NCBI GenBank assembly: GCA_907163375.1
Contig: CAJQUW010006861.1
Location: 1-64,000 of the forward strand
Length of the DNA stretch: 64,000 nucleotides
Source of the DNA: Prostheceraeus crozeri
Taxonomy: Eukaryota; Platyhelminthes; Polycladida; Euryleptidae
Reading direction: 5' to 3'
Under the pieces are notes generated by a model, which did not search any database, had not been told where the DNA came from, and saw only the letters and a program-made list of their open reading frames with translations. Below are positions 24,424 through 36,420 of the stretch, piece after piece. How positions within the stretch are numbered: position 1 is the stretch's first letter; each line of letters opens with the position of its first letter. The position numbers were made by a program, and so were the translations under genes.

Positions 24424-25070
24424 TTAGATTGTGAAAGGTACCCTTTAAGATAGTGAGGGTCCCTTTTGAGATAGCGAAAGGGCCTTTTTGAGGTTGTGAA
24501 GGGACCCTATTGATATTGTGCAGTGACACTTTAAGATTGCGAAGGGGCCCCTTCAAGATCGTGAGGGGACCCTTTTGCGATTGTGAAGGGGCCCTTCAAG
24601 ATTGTGAGGAACCCTTTTGAGATTGCGAAGGGGGACCTTCGTGATGCATGGTGAAGGGGCTTGTTGAGATTGTGAAGGGATCCTTTAAGATCATGAGAAG
24701 CCCTTTTGAGATTGCGAAGGAGCCCCTAAAGATTGTGAGGGGCCCTCATGAAATTGTGCAGCGACACTTCAAGATCGTGAGGTGCCCTTTGAGATTGCGA
24801 TGGGTCCTTTTAAGATCGTGAGGGGTCTCTTTTGGGATTGTAAAGGGGCACTTTAAGATTGTGAGGGGCATCTTTTTTAGCTTTTGAAGGGCTGTATTTA
24901 GATATGAATGGACCTTTTGATATTGTAAGGGACCTACAAAATTGAAACCGGACCCTTAAAGATTGAGTACGGGGACCGTCTTAGATTATGTAGGGGCCCT
25001 TTAAAATTGTGAACGGGGCTATGCAGATTGTTAGGGGACCTTAAAACCCCTGCAATTGTAAAGGGTCATC
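24424..25070. repeat. degenerate minisatellite, about 27-30 bp unit
   Basis: About twenty degenerate copies of a unit close to AGATTGTGAAGGGGCCCTTT are present, each with a GGGCCC/GGGACCC-like palindromic core followed by TTTGAGATT or TTCAAGATC. Unit length and sequence drift strongly from copy to copy, so the array is old. No open frame crosses it. Confidence 0.85.
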
Positions 25071-25689
25071 AATTTCAAATCAGTTACTTTCTAAAAGTCC
25101 GCTTGACGCCTGGGCAGAAGATCCTTCTACAAGCAAGTCAGTGATTCCTTCGTCAATCTTGAAGAAGCAGGACGAAGCGCAAGTAATCATGGTTTCGAAA
25201 GAAGAAAGAAATTTAATTGGGAACGCTTGACGAAAAAATTGTAGTATGTTATCACCGAGTAGATTATGAATTGAGTTTTGATTGCTTTGATGCTCTCCAA
25301 AGAAGCGGCTACCAAAAAAAACATGAGACAGAAATCAATCGAAAAGTTTCGGAAGCACAGGGGAGTGACGAAATAATAAGTTATACGATTACTTGTTGCA
25401 AAAGCGGTCAAATTTCGTCGAAGACACCACGAAAATTGAAATCTCGCAAACAGCTGCAGAAGTGATAAAGATTTCTTTTTGCGTGCTGATGTTGCGCTTA
25501 CCTATACCATGACGGCTCAACTTTAATCAAATAGCTGTCATAGTCTTGTTTGAAAGCCAAAAGTTGTTCTTAGACATGTCGCTTTTTTTATTACATATGT
25601 CTGAAATACAAGATATGAGAACAAGGTTTGACTTGAATCATTGCCGGAGCTACAAGCACTGATGAAGTATATTCAATCTGAACTGTGAG

Positions 25690-26219
25690 CGTTTTTGGCT
25701 TTTCAGCCGTCATCAGTGCTACAGTATCCTATTGTAAAAAACGGTGGAAAGTTTTGTTTCCCAGTTCATCCAAATGCACAGGATGACTCTGATGCACCAT
25801 TTCTTAAACGTGCCCAAAAGAAAAAAGTCACAAGGCATATTCCGTCTGGTGGTATCGGAAGGCATGCTAAAGGTTCCCATGACGTCAATCAAAGAATTAG
25901 GAAAATTGCAGTTTAAATAATTTATGATGGGTCTGTAGTAATGCGCTAGAATTCCATCCTTCATGAAGATGCTCCTATCTTCAGTGACATTCGGTATCCT
26001 CTTACACAACATGGAAAGGAAGATTTTACCATGCATTCTCGGTTTCTCGAAAGAAAAATGCCTTCCCCCCCAAAAGAAAATGGCTTAAGGAAATGCCTGA
26101 CAGAACAATTAGACCGCGCTGATCCATATACACGTATTATACAGTGCATGAAAATGTTTGCTGTGACCAGACCAGACTGTTCTGCTGATGCAGTCTTTCA
26201 AACGTTGAACAACTGAACA
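25690..26219 (+). pseudogene. unidentified coding-like relic
   Basis: Two open stretches on the plus strand, 25695-25916 (73 codons) and 25970-26216 in another frame, read like protein: GKFCFPVHPNAQDDSDAPFL, RHIPSGGIGRHAKGSHDV, and further on RKCLTEQLDRADPYTRIIQC. They follow a splice-acceptor-like TTTTCAG at 25700-25706. I do not recognise the family. Given the surroundings, a decayed transposase is plausible, and a worn host exon is the alternative. No start, donor site or terminal repeat supports either. Confidence 0.3.
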
Positions 26220-28284
26220 GCAACTCCCAGTGGTTTCGTGAAAATTCTCCACAATAAAGACGAGATATTGCGTCATGCGACTTCATGGCATATTAATAGA
26301 AAATGACAGAGCTGCACGAGAATAGTGCATTATAAATTTGACTGTTAAATGTTTGAACGAAATGAAGAAAGTTGTCTTTGAAGCAGTTAAGTAAAATTTT
26401 CCATAGGTCTACATGCACATGTAGCTTATTCGATGATATGCAGTCTTTACATCGAGCGCTCAATAACCTCATGTTGATTTTGCGTTTGGGAGGGGGGAGG
26501 GTAGAGGGGTTTTTGTAGTGCGATTTGTCTAACCTTCAAAAGCAGTTCTTCTAAAAATAGTAGCTGACTAGCTGTTCGGTTCATGCATTCTAGTGCACCT
26601 TGTTTAAACTGATGATTGTTTATGCCACTTATTACTTGCTGACTATGAGGATTCAGAAATGTCCTCATTAGAACAGAACCAGCTTCTGCCTGAACGCTTA
26701 TAATAATGAATCGTAAGTTTCTTACTGAGCCCACGGCTACGCACTTTAGGGGAAAATACCGATTTGACTTTCCGATTTTTATTTTTGATAAGAGTGGCAG
26801 TCCTGTTAACGCGATCGGATCTAAAAAGACTTAATTTGTGGCACTCCATCTATACTCACTTACTCCATCCATTTTCAATGTATTTTTAAGCCGCATAGCT
26901 AGTCTATATGCAGTCGAATACTGCTAAACTAATGAAACTTTGAAAAGTAGGAGCCTGTTGGAACTTTCAGATTACTTTTTTTATGGTTTTTTATATTTAC
27001 AGTTTTATTTTGATTATGATATTGAATCCGTATGATTGCAGATTGTTCACTTCTGAATCCATTATGTATTTTGCTTTTGCTGACTTGTATACTACTTCAA
27101 GTCATGTATGGCATGAAAAAAAGTATTGACTTCAATTTTATATTTTGTCACAAATTTCAGAATGTGTTAGTGCGTTTCGCTTTTGCGCAGGTAAGCAATA
27201 TGTCTGGGGTATGACATACGCGAGTGCACATTCATTAACAGAAACAAACTCCTATTATGTTATGTTCTAATCTGTACATTTTAACATTCCCCTTCTATTC
27301 TATAACTTCAATTATGCTTCACATAGACTACGGAAGTATATAACCTATATGTAAATGCAGATTACACGGTGTGCATTGATATAGAAATGCATGAAGTATT
27401 TTATGCTTTATACTGGAAATAAATAAAAATCATAGATAAGAAAATAAAATATATATTATAGAGCTCTTGAAAAGAGCGGTAAATAACGGCAGCGGGTAAA
27501 AATGTCAGCATTTCAGATTCTGAAAATCCGGCTCAGGTTGGATTTGGGAAAAGTGTCAAATCCGGTGCATCCCTAGAAATTACCTCTAGCATAGCTGTTG
27601 CATGACAAGTGCGCATTAGTCTAATCACTCGAGTGCGAAAAATTAAGCGGATGGCGAATATACATGCATGTTATTAAGATAAACGACAAGCTGCTCAGTT
27701 ATAATACTTAGCTACTTAAGCTACTTAATTTTACAAAGCCTAAGTGTTTTTTATGTATGTTGCTGCTGAGGGTGGCGACCTGGAAATCATGTAATGTCCA
27801 GTGAATTTCTCCGCATCTGGGAGGTCAGGGAATTTCAGAAAAAATTCTGAATTTTTTGATCAATTTAACTAACTTTGATATAGCGCTCCTTTTTTTATCA
27901 GAAGGCCGAGAAATCATAATATTGTATTTGATGATAAGAAATTATGAAGAGGTAGTTTCCTTTTGCGACAATTCAGCACGAAGTTAGCTGTGGTCATTTT
28001 GAGATGTTGATAATTATCTGATACCTATCTAATAGATACTCTTATGATTTCTGGGCCACAGATTATGTTTCCATCATCTGTTTTCTCGGCCATGCAGCAG
28101 TAGTGAACCCTTCGAATACCTTTCATCTTTTAACAGAATGAATGAGGCGCAGATTATAGGCCTAACTGATCATGATTGGCCCAAATATTTATCATAAGAC
28201 ACAGAAGCTCATCAACGAAGGGTGTGATTTCTATGCCGAATAATAGACGTTGACACGTGCTCCTGTATTCAGATCTTTCTGTGC
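26220..28284. other. AT-rich intergenic DNA
   Basis: No gene was recognised. GAGGGTGGCGACCTGGAAAT at 27769-27788 resembles a single hAT terminus, but no complementary end was found. Confidence 0.45.
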
Positions 28285-28699
28285 TTCTAGATCAGTGTTG
28301 CCACTCGTGGCAATAATTATTGCCTGGCAATATATTCACAATTTGTGGCAATATGCAATAAGAATCTGATAGTTCATTGTAGTCGGCAATATTTTACAGA
28401 TTTAAAACGATGATGATATTATGAATTAGAAATTTTTGATTTGATGGGCATGTTTTGAGATAATTAAAGTCGGTTGAAAAGAATTGCGTGAGTCACTCTA
28501 ATAGCGAATGTAGAACCTATTATTCAGAATACTTGATCGCTGGTCTCTCAGTCTGTACCACATCGATGCGAGACATTCTCGAGTCCAACATTCCCACATT
28601 CTGACTGTTAGAATTGCTAGATATGAGAAGAAGAAAGTCGGTATTTCATTAACTTCTTAACTACGGCTCCAGTAAAATTATGAGCTAAGTTTACCAAAT

Positions 28700-30052
28700 G
28701 CGTTAAAATGAAATGTGTTAATAAACGCCACGGGCTATTTTTTATACTCGTACATAGTTCGTATCACCGGTATTTTTTTAAAAGAACATCGAAGTTAATC
28801 CTATTTCAGTTGATCGCTCAGAACGATGGCTCAGATGGTTCAAAGAGATGTCTCGCTTTGAAAGATCAGGAAACTAGGAATAAAATCAGATTCTTTATCT
28901 ATGTTACACAGATGGCGGAACCGCTTGAAAAGTTGTTTCAACAGTCTTCGGTCATCTTAATTCATCGTTTGAGGCCTCAATTCATGAGCATGGTGAGGAA
29001 TATCGCAGTACAATTCTGAAACCAGAACATTGACAGTAAGACTGCTATGAAAGTAAATATCAGTGACGTCGATAATCAACTTTCTGTTGGCGAGATCCTC
29101 ATCAGTCCCACGATGAAAGAAGTTTCCCATGTAATTCGGAACAGGTACTAGAATTTCTATATAAAAATGATGACCTATCTGCGAGATGATCTCCCTCTGA
29201 AGACGGATTTCGTCATTTATTTTGCAAATCAAGTTCCTAGTGCTGTCTCTCATGATGACATCGACCATCTTCGGACATACAACTTTTAAACCAATGGGAG
29301 GATTAGCCCAAATCCGAGGCATGTCCGAAGCATCCGACTTACTGTTCCACCCTTTTCCATGGAAATGTCGATTGTGAAAGAGACATCAGGAAGTTGCACG
29401 ACATCGGTGACAATGAGAAGCGTAATCGGTTGTCCGATGACATTAGAGAAAGTATTTTACAATGTCGTTCCTTCTTGCGTTGCAAAAAAGAAACTATAGT
29501 GCGTCATTCAATGGATAATGATATGATCAATCAAGAATTTAAAGCTCATGTGGAATATGCGCTTTTTTGGCAAAACAGAAAAGAGCATCAGAGAGTGAGA
29601 GAATTGCGAAACTGACTGCTTTAGAAACTGATGAAATAAAGAGGGCGGTACAAAATGATCCACAGAGTAGGGACAGATTGGAAGACCTGAGAAAGGAGTT
29701 GTCTGTGAAGAAGGAAAAGGAAGTTGATGCTAGACAAACAGCTGCTGAATTGGAATTACAGGAGGATGTTGCGGAACTGAAACAAGTTACTCTCATGAAG
29801 GATGCCAAGAATCGAATGGCAAAGAAAGAGGCTGTTGAACTTTCGATTGCAAAACTTCGGAAACAGCGCAATTTTTCTTTCCATTTCCCAAATTTTCCAA
29901 GAAGTGACAGTTTGAAGCTCTTGTTACGAAGTGATAAATGCATATATTACGTTGGAGGTCTAAGTCCCGTTCTTATGGAAATTATCAAATTTCAAATTTG
30001 GAGCACAGTGATACATATTTTTGTAATTCAGTTCACAAAGTTCTTTCTCTGA
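28700..30052 (+). pseudogene. hAT transposase, C-terminal part, decayed
   Basis: It encodes the C-terminal region of the transposase that would move the surrounding hAT element. Readable pieces in order are MAEPLEKLFQQSSVILIHRL (about 28911), ISDVDNQLSVGEILI then FYIKMMTYLRDDLPLKTDFV (29040-29230), and the hAT signature and dimerisation motif FHGNVDCERDIRKLHDIGD followed by EKRNRLSDDIRESIL (29350-29460). A lysine- and glutamate-rich coiled-coil tail follows at 29570-29870. Pieces lie in different frames with stops between them; for example the frame changes near 29580. The catalytic N-terminal half is not readable. Some members of this hAT group carry such charged tails. The minus-strand frame at 28957-29322 is a shadow. 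Confidence 0.7.
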
Positions 30053-30239
30053 AATGAACAGTACAGTAGGCCTACTGACTTCTGCGATATAAATGCTTTT
30101 ATAGCTCAATCGACAAATCTTTTTGCTGAAAGTAACAGTGCTGACTTTTGTGACTTACGCATTTTTGTAATTCATTCCACAAGTCTTCTTTTTTGCTGAA
30201 AATTATCAGTTACCAACATTGAAATTACAAAATTGAAAA

Positions 30240-31620
30240 TTGCCAACACATTGTTAACTTTCTTGAAACTCAGAACCTTCTATCAGAAGAACAGTATGGC
30301 TTCAGGCACTCTCGATCAACTGCAGATCTTCTTTCATATGTCACTGAACATGTGAGTCGTGTCCTTGACAAACAAGGTGAGACGAGATCAGTTGCCTTGG
30401 ATATTTCTAAGGCATTCGATAAAGTCTGGCATCAGGGACTCCTTATGAAGCTAAAGTCCTATGGAGTTGCTGATCAACTCCACAAACTTCTTGCTTCTTT
30501 CCTTAGTGATACGCAGGTTGTCTTAGATGGCCAAAAGTCTTCCACCAAGTTTGTCGATGCAGAAGTTCCTCAAGGGTCAATTTTGGGACCCACTCTTTTT
30601 CTGCTGTACATCAACGACCTCCCAGACTGCCTAGTGAGTAAATTGGTGATGTATGCAGATGACACAACACTCTTCAATTCCAATGAGCGACTCGCTAAAA
30701 ACACTCAACAACGTCAGCAGTTATGCGGCGTTCTTAATGAAGACTTACGCAGGGTCTCAGAATGGGGCGCCAATTGGCTTGTTTCCTTCAATCCTTCAAA
30801 AACTCAAGAGTATTCTGCACTCACGACTTAAAGGAGATGATGATCATAGCATTAAAATGTCAGATAATAGGATCAGAGAACAATATTCCATCTCCTTCCT
30901 TGGATTGGTGGTTACGAAAGACTTGTCATGGAAACCGTACATCCAATCCATTAGCAAGCAGGTAGCTCAACGCATTGTTAGTCTCTATCGTGCCAGCAGC
31001 TATCTTCCACCACAGACTGTCTGCTATCTTTACAAGTCCACTATTCGTCCTCTGATGGAGTATTGTTGTCATCCGTGGGCAGGCGCCCCACAAACGCATC
31101 TTAACCTCCTTGAACGGGTTGAGAAACGTGTCAAGAATCTCATGGGTGAGAAGCTTGCTAGCAAGTTGCAGCCGCTCTCCGTCAGACGGGATGTTGCTTC
31201 ACTCAGTCTCTTCTACAGGTACTATTTCGGTAGAAGCAGCTCTGCAGTAAATGAGCGCGTACCCAAACCTAAGATCTTCTCCAGAAGCACACGCAGAGCT
31301 AATGCACTCACATGTTATAATGTGAGCTTAGAACGCGCACGTACTGTGAGTCGCTCGAAAAGCTTTTTTGTTCGCACGGCACAGCTTTGGAATCAGCTTC
31401 CCCAGACCACTTTCCCTGACCAATACAATCTTGATACTTTCAAGAGGCGTGCGAATAGGTTTCTGATGGGGACAGCTTAATCAGATTAGAAGATCTGTTT
31501 TTTTTTAAATTTCATTTATTTAAAATAATACAATTTGTTACTTTTCATTGAGTAACCCCTAGCTTCGTTCATGGCTCATAGCTGTGCTGGGGGTGAAAAT
31601 TCAGTAAAAAAAGTTCATTT
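30240..31620 (+). pseudogene. LINE D: truncated non-LTR retrotransposon
   Basis: This is a well-preserved reverse transcriptase and C-terminal region. From about 30260: LLSEEQYGFRHSRSTADLL, then VALDISKAFDKVWHQGLLMK, VPQGSILGPTLFLLYINDLP, and [10 protein letters not shown] with the catalytic YADD at about 30650-30665. The downstream part (30830-31480) has [50 protein letters not shown] and [18 protein letters not shown] before the stop at 31478-31480. The frame changes once near 30820; otherwise each half is open. Endonuclease and 5' parts are absent. An AT-rich 3' UTR runs to about 31620. It inserted into the hAT element and is the best kept LINE in the window. Confidence 0.85.
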
Positions 31621-31890
31621 CATGGAAACAGTATTTTTGTAATTCAATTCAAAATCAGTCCATACTAGAAGCCTATAGCATCTGTCGATGGCCTACCATG
31701 GTTTTAGGGTTTTCACGTTCATGGTCAATTGTTTTTGGAAACGTTGGTGCTTCTCTGTGTTTTCATTGATCGCACGTTCACCTGTTATTAAAGTATCTGG
31801 CAGTTCGCATATCTAACATACAATTATTTTCCTATTTTCTGACTGCTCACCTGCTTGTATACGCCTTCTTCAAGAACATTTGGCAATATT

Positions 31891-32827
31891 AGTAGTAAGG
31901 AATCCTCCCAACTGCGCACAGCGCCCCCTCCCCTCTGGAGCGCGAGTTTGGTTGTTGTGGTTCTGGGTCGACCGTCGTGGTTGGTCTTGGGCGGTGGTCT
32001 TTGTTTTTGGTGTGTAGGATTGGTTGTAGGGTTGTTTTGTGTTTAGATTTGGTTTCGTGATGAAATTCTGCGTCGACATGTTGTGTTTCTTGAGTGTAGG
32101 TGTGGTTTTGCGTGTTTTTGAGTGAGAAAATGGCTGTAGCGGCGAAACGAAGCCTCGTACGTGAAAATGGACGGCGGATTTGGACTTTTTGGCCACTTTT
32201 GAACCTAGGGGACTTATTCCAAAGTTTTAGGCCAAACAACGAAGAACTTCGACCCCCCTCGGCAGCGTTCTTCCAACTTTGGTTCTAGAGATCGTAGAAA
32301 GTCGTGCAATAGCTCGTTTGAAAGCTAAGAGTGCCACAAATGCATTGGAAAGCACAATTTGGCCCTACCTTCCTTTGCTGAGGCTTGAGAGTGACATTGA
32401 TACTTTTGGTCATGTTAGAGAGCCGTCAGAGGGTTTTTGAGTGAGAAAGTGGCTGTAGCGGCGAAACGAAGCCTCGTACGTGAAAATGGACGGCGGATTT
32501 GGACTTTTTGGCCAATTTTGGGCCTAGGGGACTTGTTTCCAAAATCGTAGGCAAAAGAACGAAGACTTCGACCCCCCTCGGCAGCGTTCTTCCAACTTTG
32601 GTTATAGGAATGGTAGAGATTCGTGCGATAGCATGTTTGAAAGCTAAGAGTGCCACAAATGCATTGGAAAGCACAGTTTGGGCCTATCTTCCTTGGCTAA
32701 GGCTTGGGAGTGACATTGAGACTTTTCGTCATGTTAGAGAGCCGTCAGAGGTTGAGTTTTGTGTTTTGGGCTCCAGCTGGCGAACGAAGCATCAGACGAG
32801 AAAACTAAGACCAGATTTGGAATCAGC
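31891..32827 (+). repeat. Polinton left terminal inverted repeat
   Basis: It is 937 bp long and matches the complement of 54919-55556. It is longer than the right arm because an internal block of roughly 320 bp (about 32115-32430) is repeated in tandem at about 32431-32755. Open frames here and in the right arm are mirrored shadows without coding meaning. Confidence 0.9.
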
Positions 32828-32834
32828 TTGATGT

Positions 32835-32890
32835 CATTGGCCAATGAAGAGCACATCCAATGAGAATCCAGCATTTCTCTATAAATAAAG
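32835..32890 (+). promoter_or_regulatory. candidate promoter of the Polinton's leftmost gene
   Basis: A palindromic CATTGGCCAATG with inverted CCAAT elements at about 32836-32847, a second CCAATG at 32858-32863, and TATAAATA at 32880-32887 lie about 100 bp before the first start codon. A similar CCAAT-plus-TATA arrangement (minus strand, about 50465-50515) precedes the polymerase gene. Confidence 0.5.
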
Positions 32891-32983
32891 AGGTTTTCAG
32901 AGTGACAATCATTGTGTCTTTGAGTCGTACAGGTGTCGGACGCATGTTCTCCCTCTACATTCCTATTCTATTATCCATCTGAA

Positions 32984-33474
32984 ATGGTAAGTCGGAGCCT
33001 TCCTTCCTCTCTTTCCTTGAGTGTTAACTTAATAGCATCTCTTATTTTCAGGCATCTACTACATCTACTACATTTACAGGACAAGATAGTGTTCAGGCGT
33101 TACAAGGTTCTCTACAATCAGATCGTCTTATGTTGAGGCCAGTAGAAGAGACAACAAAGGTACATAATCCTACCCCACTGCAGCGTAAATTTAGACAAGC
33201 CATGCGTTATTACGATCATAGTATAGTATTGCAAACGGGAATGATTCCTTCCACTGAAATGAAGATATTGAACAATCAGTATGGGGACTACGCAGTCATT
33301 CCTGTGAATCCATGCATTCGTCGCGAACTCGATATTATCGAAGAATTTGCAACATTAAATATGGACATCCCTACTCCCTTTAGCAAGGCATGGAAGGCGA
33401 GAGACGACAATGATACTCCATATAGAAAGATGAAGGCGAGAGACGACAATGATACTCCATATAGAAAGATATAG
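32984..33474 (+). CDS. Polinton leftmost small gene, unknown function
   Basis: A small protein of unknown function, open from 33130 to its stop at 33474. Upstream, an ATG at 32984-32986 is directly followed by GTAAGT, and a pyrimidine-rich TTATTTTCAG ends at 33051, so a short leader intron is likely (inference). The protein is polar, with RRELDIIEEFATLNMDIPTP and a tandem duplicated segment KARDDNDTPYRK at its C-terminus caused by a 39-bp DNA duplication. No domain is recognised. The same leader design precedes the polymerase gene. Confidence 0.45.
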
Positions 33475-33479
33475 GATGG

Positions 33480-33960
33480 TAAAAAGCTTTCTTTACCACT
33501 ATCGCATTGGTGCTCATACTATAAAAAGGAAGGAGATGAAGTGACACCATCAAATGTGAAGACCTCGCAGAAGGCACTTGGAATATTGGTTTTCCTATCA
33601 GTGGAATATATTATGGCTATCACCAGAACAACAAATTAGCCTCTATATCGATGCACGCTCAATCCATCCTATATATACCAAAGCAACCAGACGTTCATGA
33701 CATTATTGATCAAATCCTCAACGAGAGCGGTACAAAGCGCAAGTCAGAGAAGAATGCTGTCGGTAAACGCAAGCCAAAGAAGGAGAATCAGTAGTCCTTA
33801 CTTATCTCTACCTTATCACAATTCGCTCATGTGCTTTGAGTGTCGTAGACGTGGACTTATCAGATACATTTTACTTCTTCGCTGCCATCATGTTATTTGT
33901 GTATTTTGTCCTGAACAGCATCGATGTACTTCATCATTTTGTAATATGTTATAGGACTCT
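33480..33960 (+). pseudogene. Polinton fossil: cysteine-rich (RING-like) small gene region
   Basis: The clearest piece (33830-33950) has paired cysteines and histidines, CFECRRRGLIRYILLLRCHH then CVFCPEQHRC, in a spacing like a small zinc-binding RING-type domain. The function is unknown, and the gene region looks broken. Confidence 0.4.
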
Positions 33961-34009
33961 TCATCAGATGAGTAAAAATTTGTAATTTCCTTTTTAGTCA
34001 TCTATCATC

Positions 34010-34560
34010 ATTTTTATGGATTGTGAGGGTGAACCTGTACAGGAGCTCAGTGCTATTGCTATGGAAAATTGGCGTATCAAATTGTTAGTGTCTCCCATCA
34101 ACATGCCAAGTGTGATCCCAACGCTGATAGCTGGGCGAGAAAACACATCCATGGACTTAATTAGCAATACTTGCAGGACTATGGCTTTTCTAATGAATGT
34201 GCTCTTCTTATTGACTTTAAAAGATGGTTAGCAGCTTTTAATGTACGTATCTTTTGCAATGATCCTACTAAGGAGAAGAAACTATTTCCAAATCTAATCA
34301 TCTATGATATTCTACTTCCACCTTGGGATAGTATAGTTAATCAACACTATCATGAAGTCACTAAACGTTTTAAGGAATTGAGTGTTCCTATTTTAAATAT
34401 TCGTTGTAGTCGCTACATTCATAATCAATGCTTTTTTCCTCCATATCTCAACACTGCTAAAGTAATATTTGGTCATCATTGCTCTTTATATGATAGCTAC
34501 CAACTGTATCTATTTTATCTATTTTGTATATTTTATCTGTTTCAAACCCAAAATTTGTAA
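34010..34560 (+). pseudogene. Polinton fossil: DEDD exonuclease-like gene
   Basis: The start MDCEGEPVQELSAIAMENW fits the acidic DxE entry motif of DEDD-type 3'-5' exonucleases. The C-terminal end has GHHCSLYDSYQLYLFYLF, which resembles the HxxxxD end of the same fold. Such exonuclease-like proteins occur in some large mobile elements and viruses. The gene is broken, and the assignment is from motif impression only. Confidence 0.4.
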
Positions 34561-34640
34561 TGCATGCTTGTTAAAGTCGTTTAATAATATTTTTATGAAG
34601 AGATTTGTTATTTTCATGCAACGGGTGGGATAGATGAAGG

Positions 34641-35378
34641 ATGATAATGTCTTTCTCAAATGATTGTGGAACATTAAGTTTTCATAGACAAAGCTTAAAG
34701 GGAACTATTCAAGATTATGTGATAACTTTTCACAAAGATGAGATCAACATCAAATCAATTATTGGTGATACTAGCACTCTATTTTTGAAGTTAATGGATA
34801 CGTTTTCTAATAGAATTGTAATGGCGAGATTAGTTGCAAATGTTCATTTCAGCCATTTTGGGAAAGAGGTAGATCGTTTCTTCCACTTTGCTTCTTATTC
34901 GATGGAAGTTGTAGATAATCCCGAAGAATTTTTTCGAAAGACATATGGGAAAAATTGCTCAACGTTTTGATGCATTTAACCATCATGGTAGCAGTTTAGT
35001 GATTGAAGCAATTTCTCATATTCACATTCAACTTTGTATAAAAGAAACTTAAAGATGCAATGGTACTTGATCGTAATACAATTGGTTTTCGAGTTGTGTC
35101 TGCTTTCTCTCGAAGTATGTTCCTTCTGCACATGTGTATATTATTTAGAAAAGGCTAGCAAATTCATATCTTCAAAAAGACTTGCTTTAGAAGTTGTTAG
35201 CGAGAGTGAAAATATGTGCGATGTATGCAAGCGAAAGGATGGAAGTGAAAAACGCATCTTTAAGAGTTGTAAGCATACTTTCGGCCAGCGCTGTTTCATA
35301 CGATACTGTACTCAACTTTGTCAATGTAGCCACTGTGATGTAACTCATTTTGAGTGTCACTTCTGTCATAAAAGTTAG
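34641..35378 (+). pseudogene. Polinton fossil: unknown gene with RING-like C-terminus
   Basis: The N-terminal part has alternating hydrophobic and charged segments (TLFLKLMDTFSNRIVMARLV) and GSSLVIEAISHIHIQL, loosely like a module found beside some virus polymerases. The C-terminal piece has MCDVCKRKDGSEKRIF then CKHTFGQRC and CQCSHCD, a RING-like zinc-binding pattern. The region is broken, and its function is not known. Confidence 0.4.
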
Positions 35379-35383
35379 CACCT

Positions 35384-35779
35384 ATGCAAATGTGGAAAAA
35401 TCAAGTTGTAACAATGGTTAAGAGAAAAATGGCGAAACGCAAGAGTCGAAAGTCTTCAAAATTTTCTGAGGCCATTCGACCTCTTCAACGAATGAAAGGA
35501 AATCAGCGATATAATGCTATACGACATGCTGATGATAAATTTATTCGAGAAATTGTTTCATATGTGAGAAGTTTGAGGACAAATAAATTATCACCACAAC
35601 AACGAAAGCTACTTAAGCGACATACTACGAAATTGCGATTCATCTCCAATGCTAAAGTTACCCTTCAAAGTAAGAGGAAAACTCTAACACAAAAGGGCGG
35701 TTTCCTTTCAGTGTTACTTCCGCTGTTAGCTCCTGTAGTAGGTGACCTATTGGGTAGGGTTTTTAATCCTAGGCTTTAA
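35384..35779 (+). CDS. Polinton fossil: basic capsid-associated protein (pX/mu-like)
   Basis: 131 codons, open throughout. The first half is very basic (KRKMAKRKSRKSSKFSEA). The middle HADDKFIREIVSYVRSLRTN and LSPQQRKLLKRHTTKLRF is conserved in Polinton relatives. The C-terminus is a glycine-led hydrophobic helix, GGFLSVLLPLLAPVVGDLLG. That layout is like adenovirus core and membrane-active peptides and the small proteins next to capsid genes in adintovirus-like elements. It probably acts in the particle core (inference). Confidence 0.6.
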   Translation: MQMWKNQVVTMVKRKMAKRKSRKSSKFSEAIRPLQRMKGNQRYNAIRHADDKFIREIVSYVRSLRTNKLSPQQRKLLKRHTTKLRFISNAKVTLQSKRKTLTQKGGFLSVLLPLLAPVVGDLLGRVFNPRL

Positions 35780-35789
35780 TTATGCAAAT

Positions 35790-36420
35790 ATTGAATCCCA
35801 AAGTATTAAAATTGATTTCAGACTTCAATGTGATAAAGCTCTGACTGCATCAGGTCCATCCCATGCAGGTAAAACTGTTTTCACTCTGAATTAGCTAGAT
35901 AAAAGAAAGTTGTTTAGGGAACCTATCAATCGAGTGATTTGGTGTTATGGTATTTATCAACCGTCACTCTTTCAGGAATTGCAACGTCGTAACTTTATTC
36001 GAAATGAAGGAATTATTCCAGTGGAAAAGATTCAGTCCAATGATGTCGTTGTATTGGATGATCTATTAAAAGAAAGCAAGAATTCTTAAGATGTTACAGA
36101 TATGTTCACTCGCGCAGCACATCACAAAAGATGCTTTATAATCTATATCACGCAAAATTTGTTTCCTGATGGGAAAGAAGCCCGCACACGAAACCTGAAT
36201 ACACATTATTACGCTATTTTTAAGAACCCACGAGATAGAAGTCTCTGAAATTTTAGCGCGACAAGTTGCGCCAAGAGGTTCAAAAGCCTGAATTGAAATT
36301 TTTCAAGCAGCAACTGAAAAACCACACGGTTACTTATTTATTGATTTTACACAGGAGTGTCCGGAACACTTTAGATTTCGAAGTGATATTTTGAAAGAGC
36401 CTATGATTATCTACGAACTA
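35790..36420 (+). pseudogene. Polinton fossil: FtsK/HerA-type packaging ATPase
   Basis: GPSHAGKTVFTLN forms a Walker A P-loop and NDVVVLDDLLKESK a Walker B. FTRAAHHKRCFIIYITQNLF is the sensor-like strand typical of A32-like genome-packaging ATPases, which drive DNA into capsids. It lies between the basic protein and an unknown gene, the usual Polinton neighbourhood. The gene is broken. Confidence 0.75.

Noticed and set aside
27769-27900. separate hAT element starting GAGGGTGGCGACC
   Set aside because: Only one end is seen; no complementary terminus or target duplication was found.
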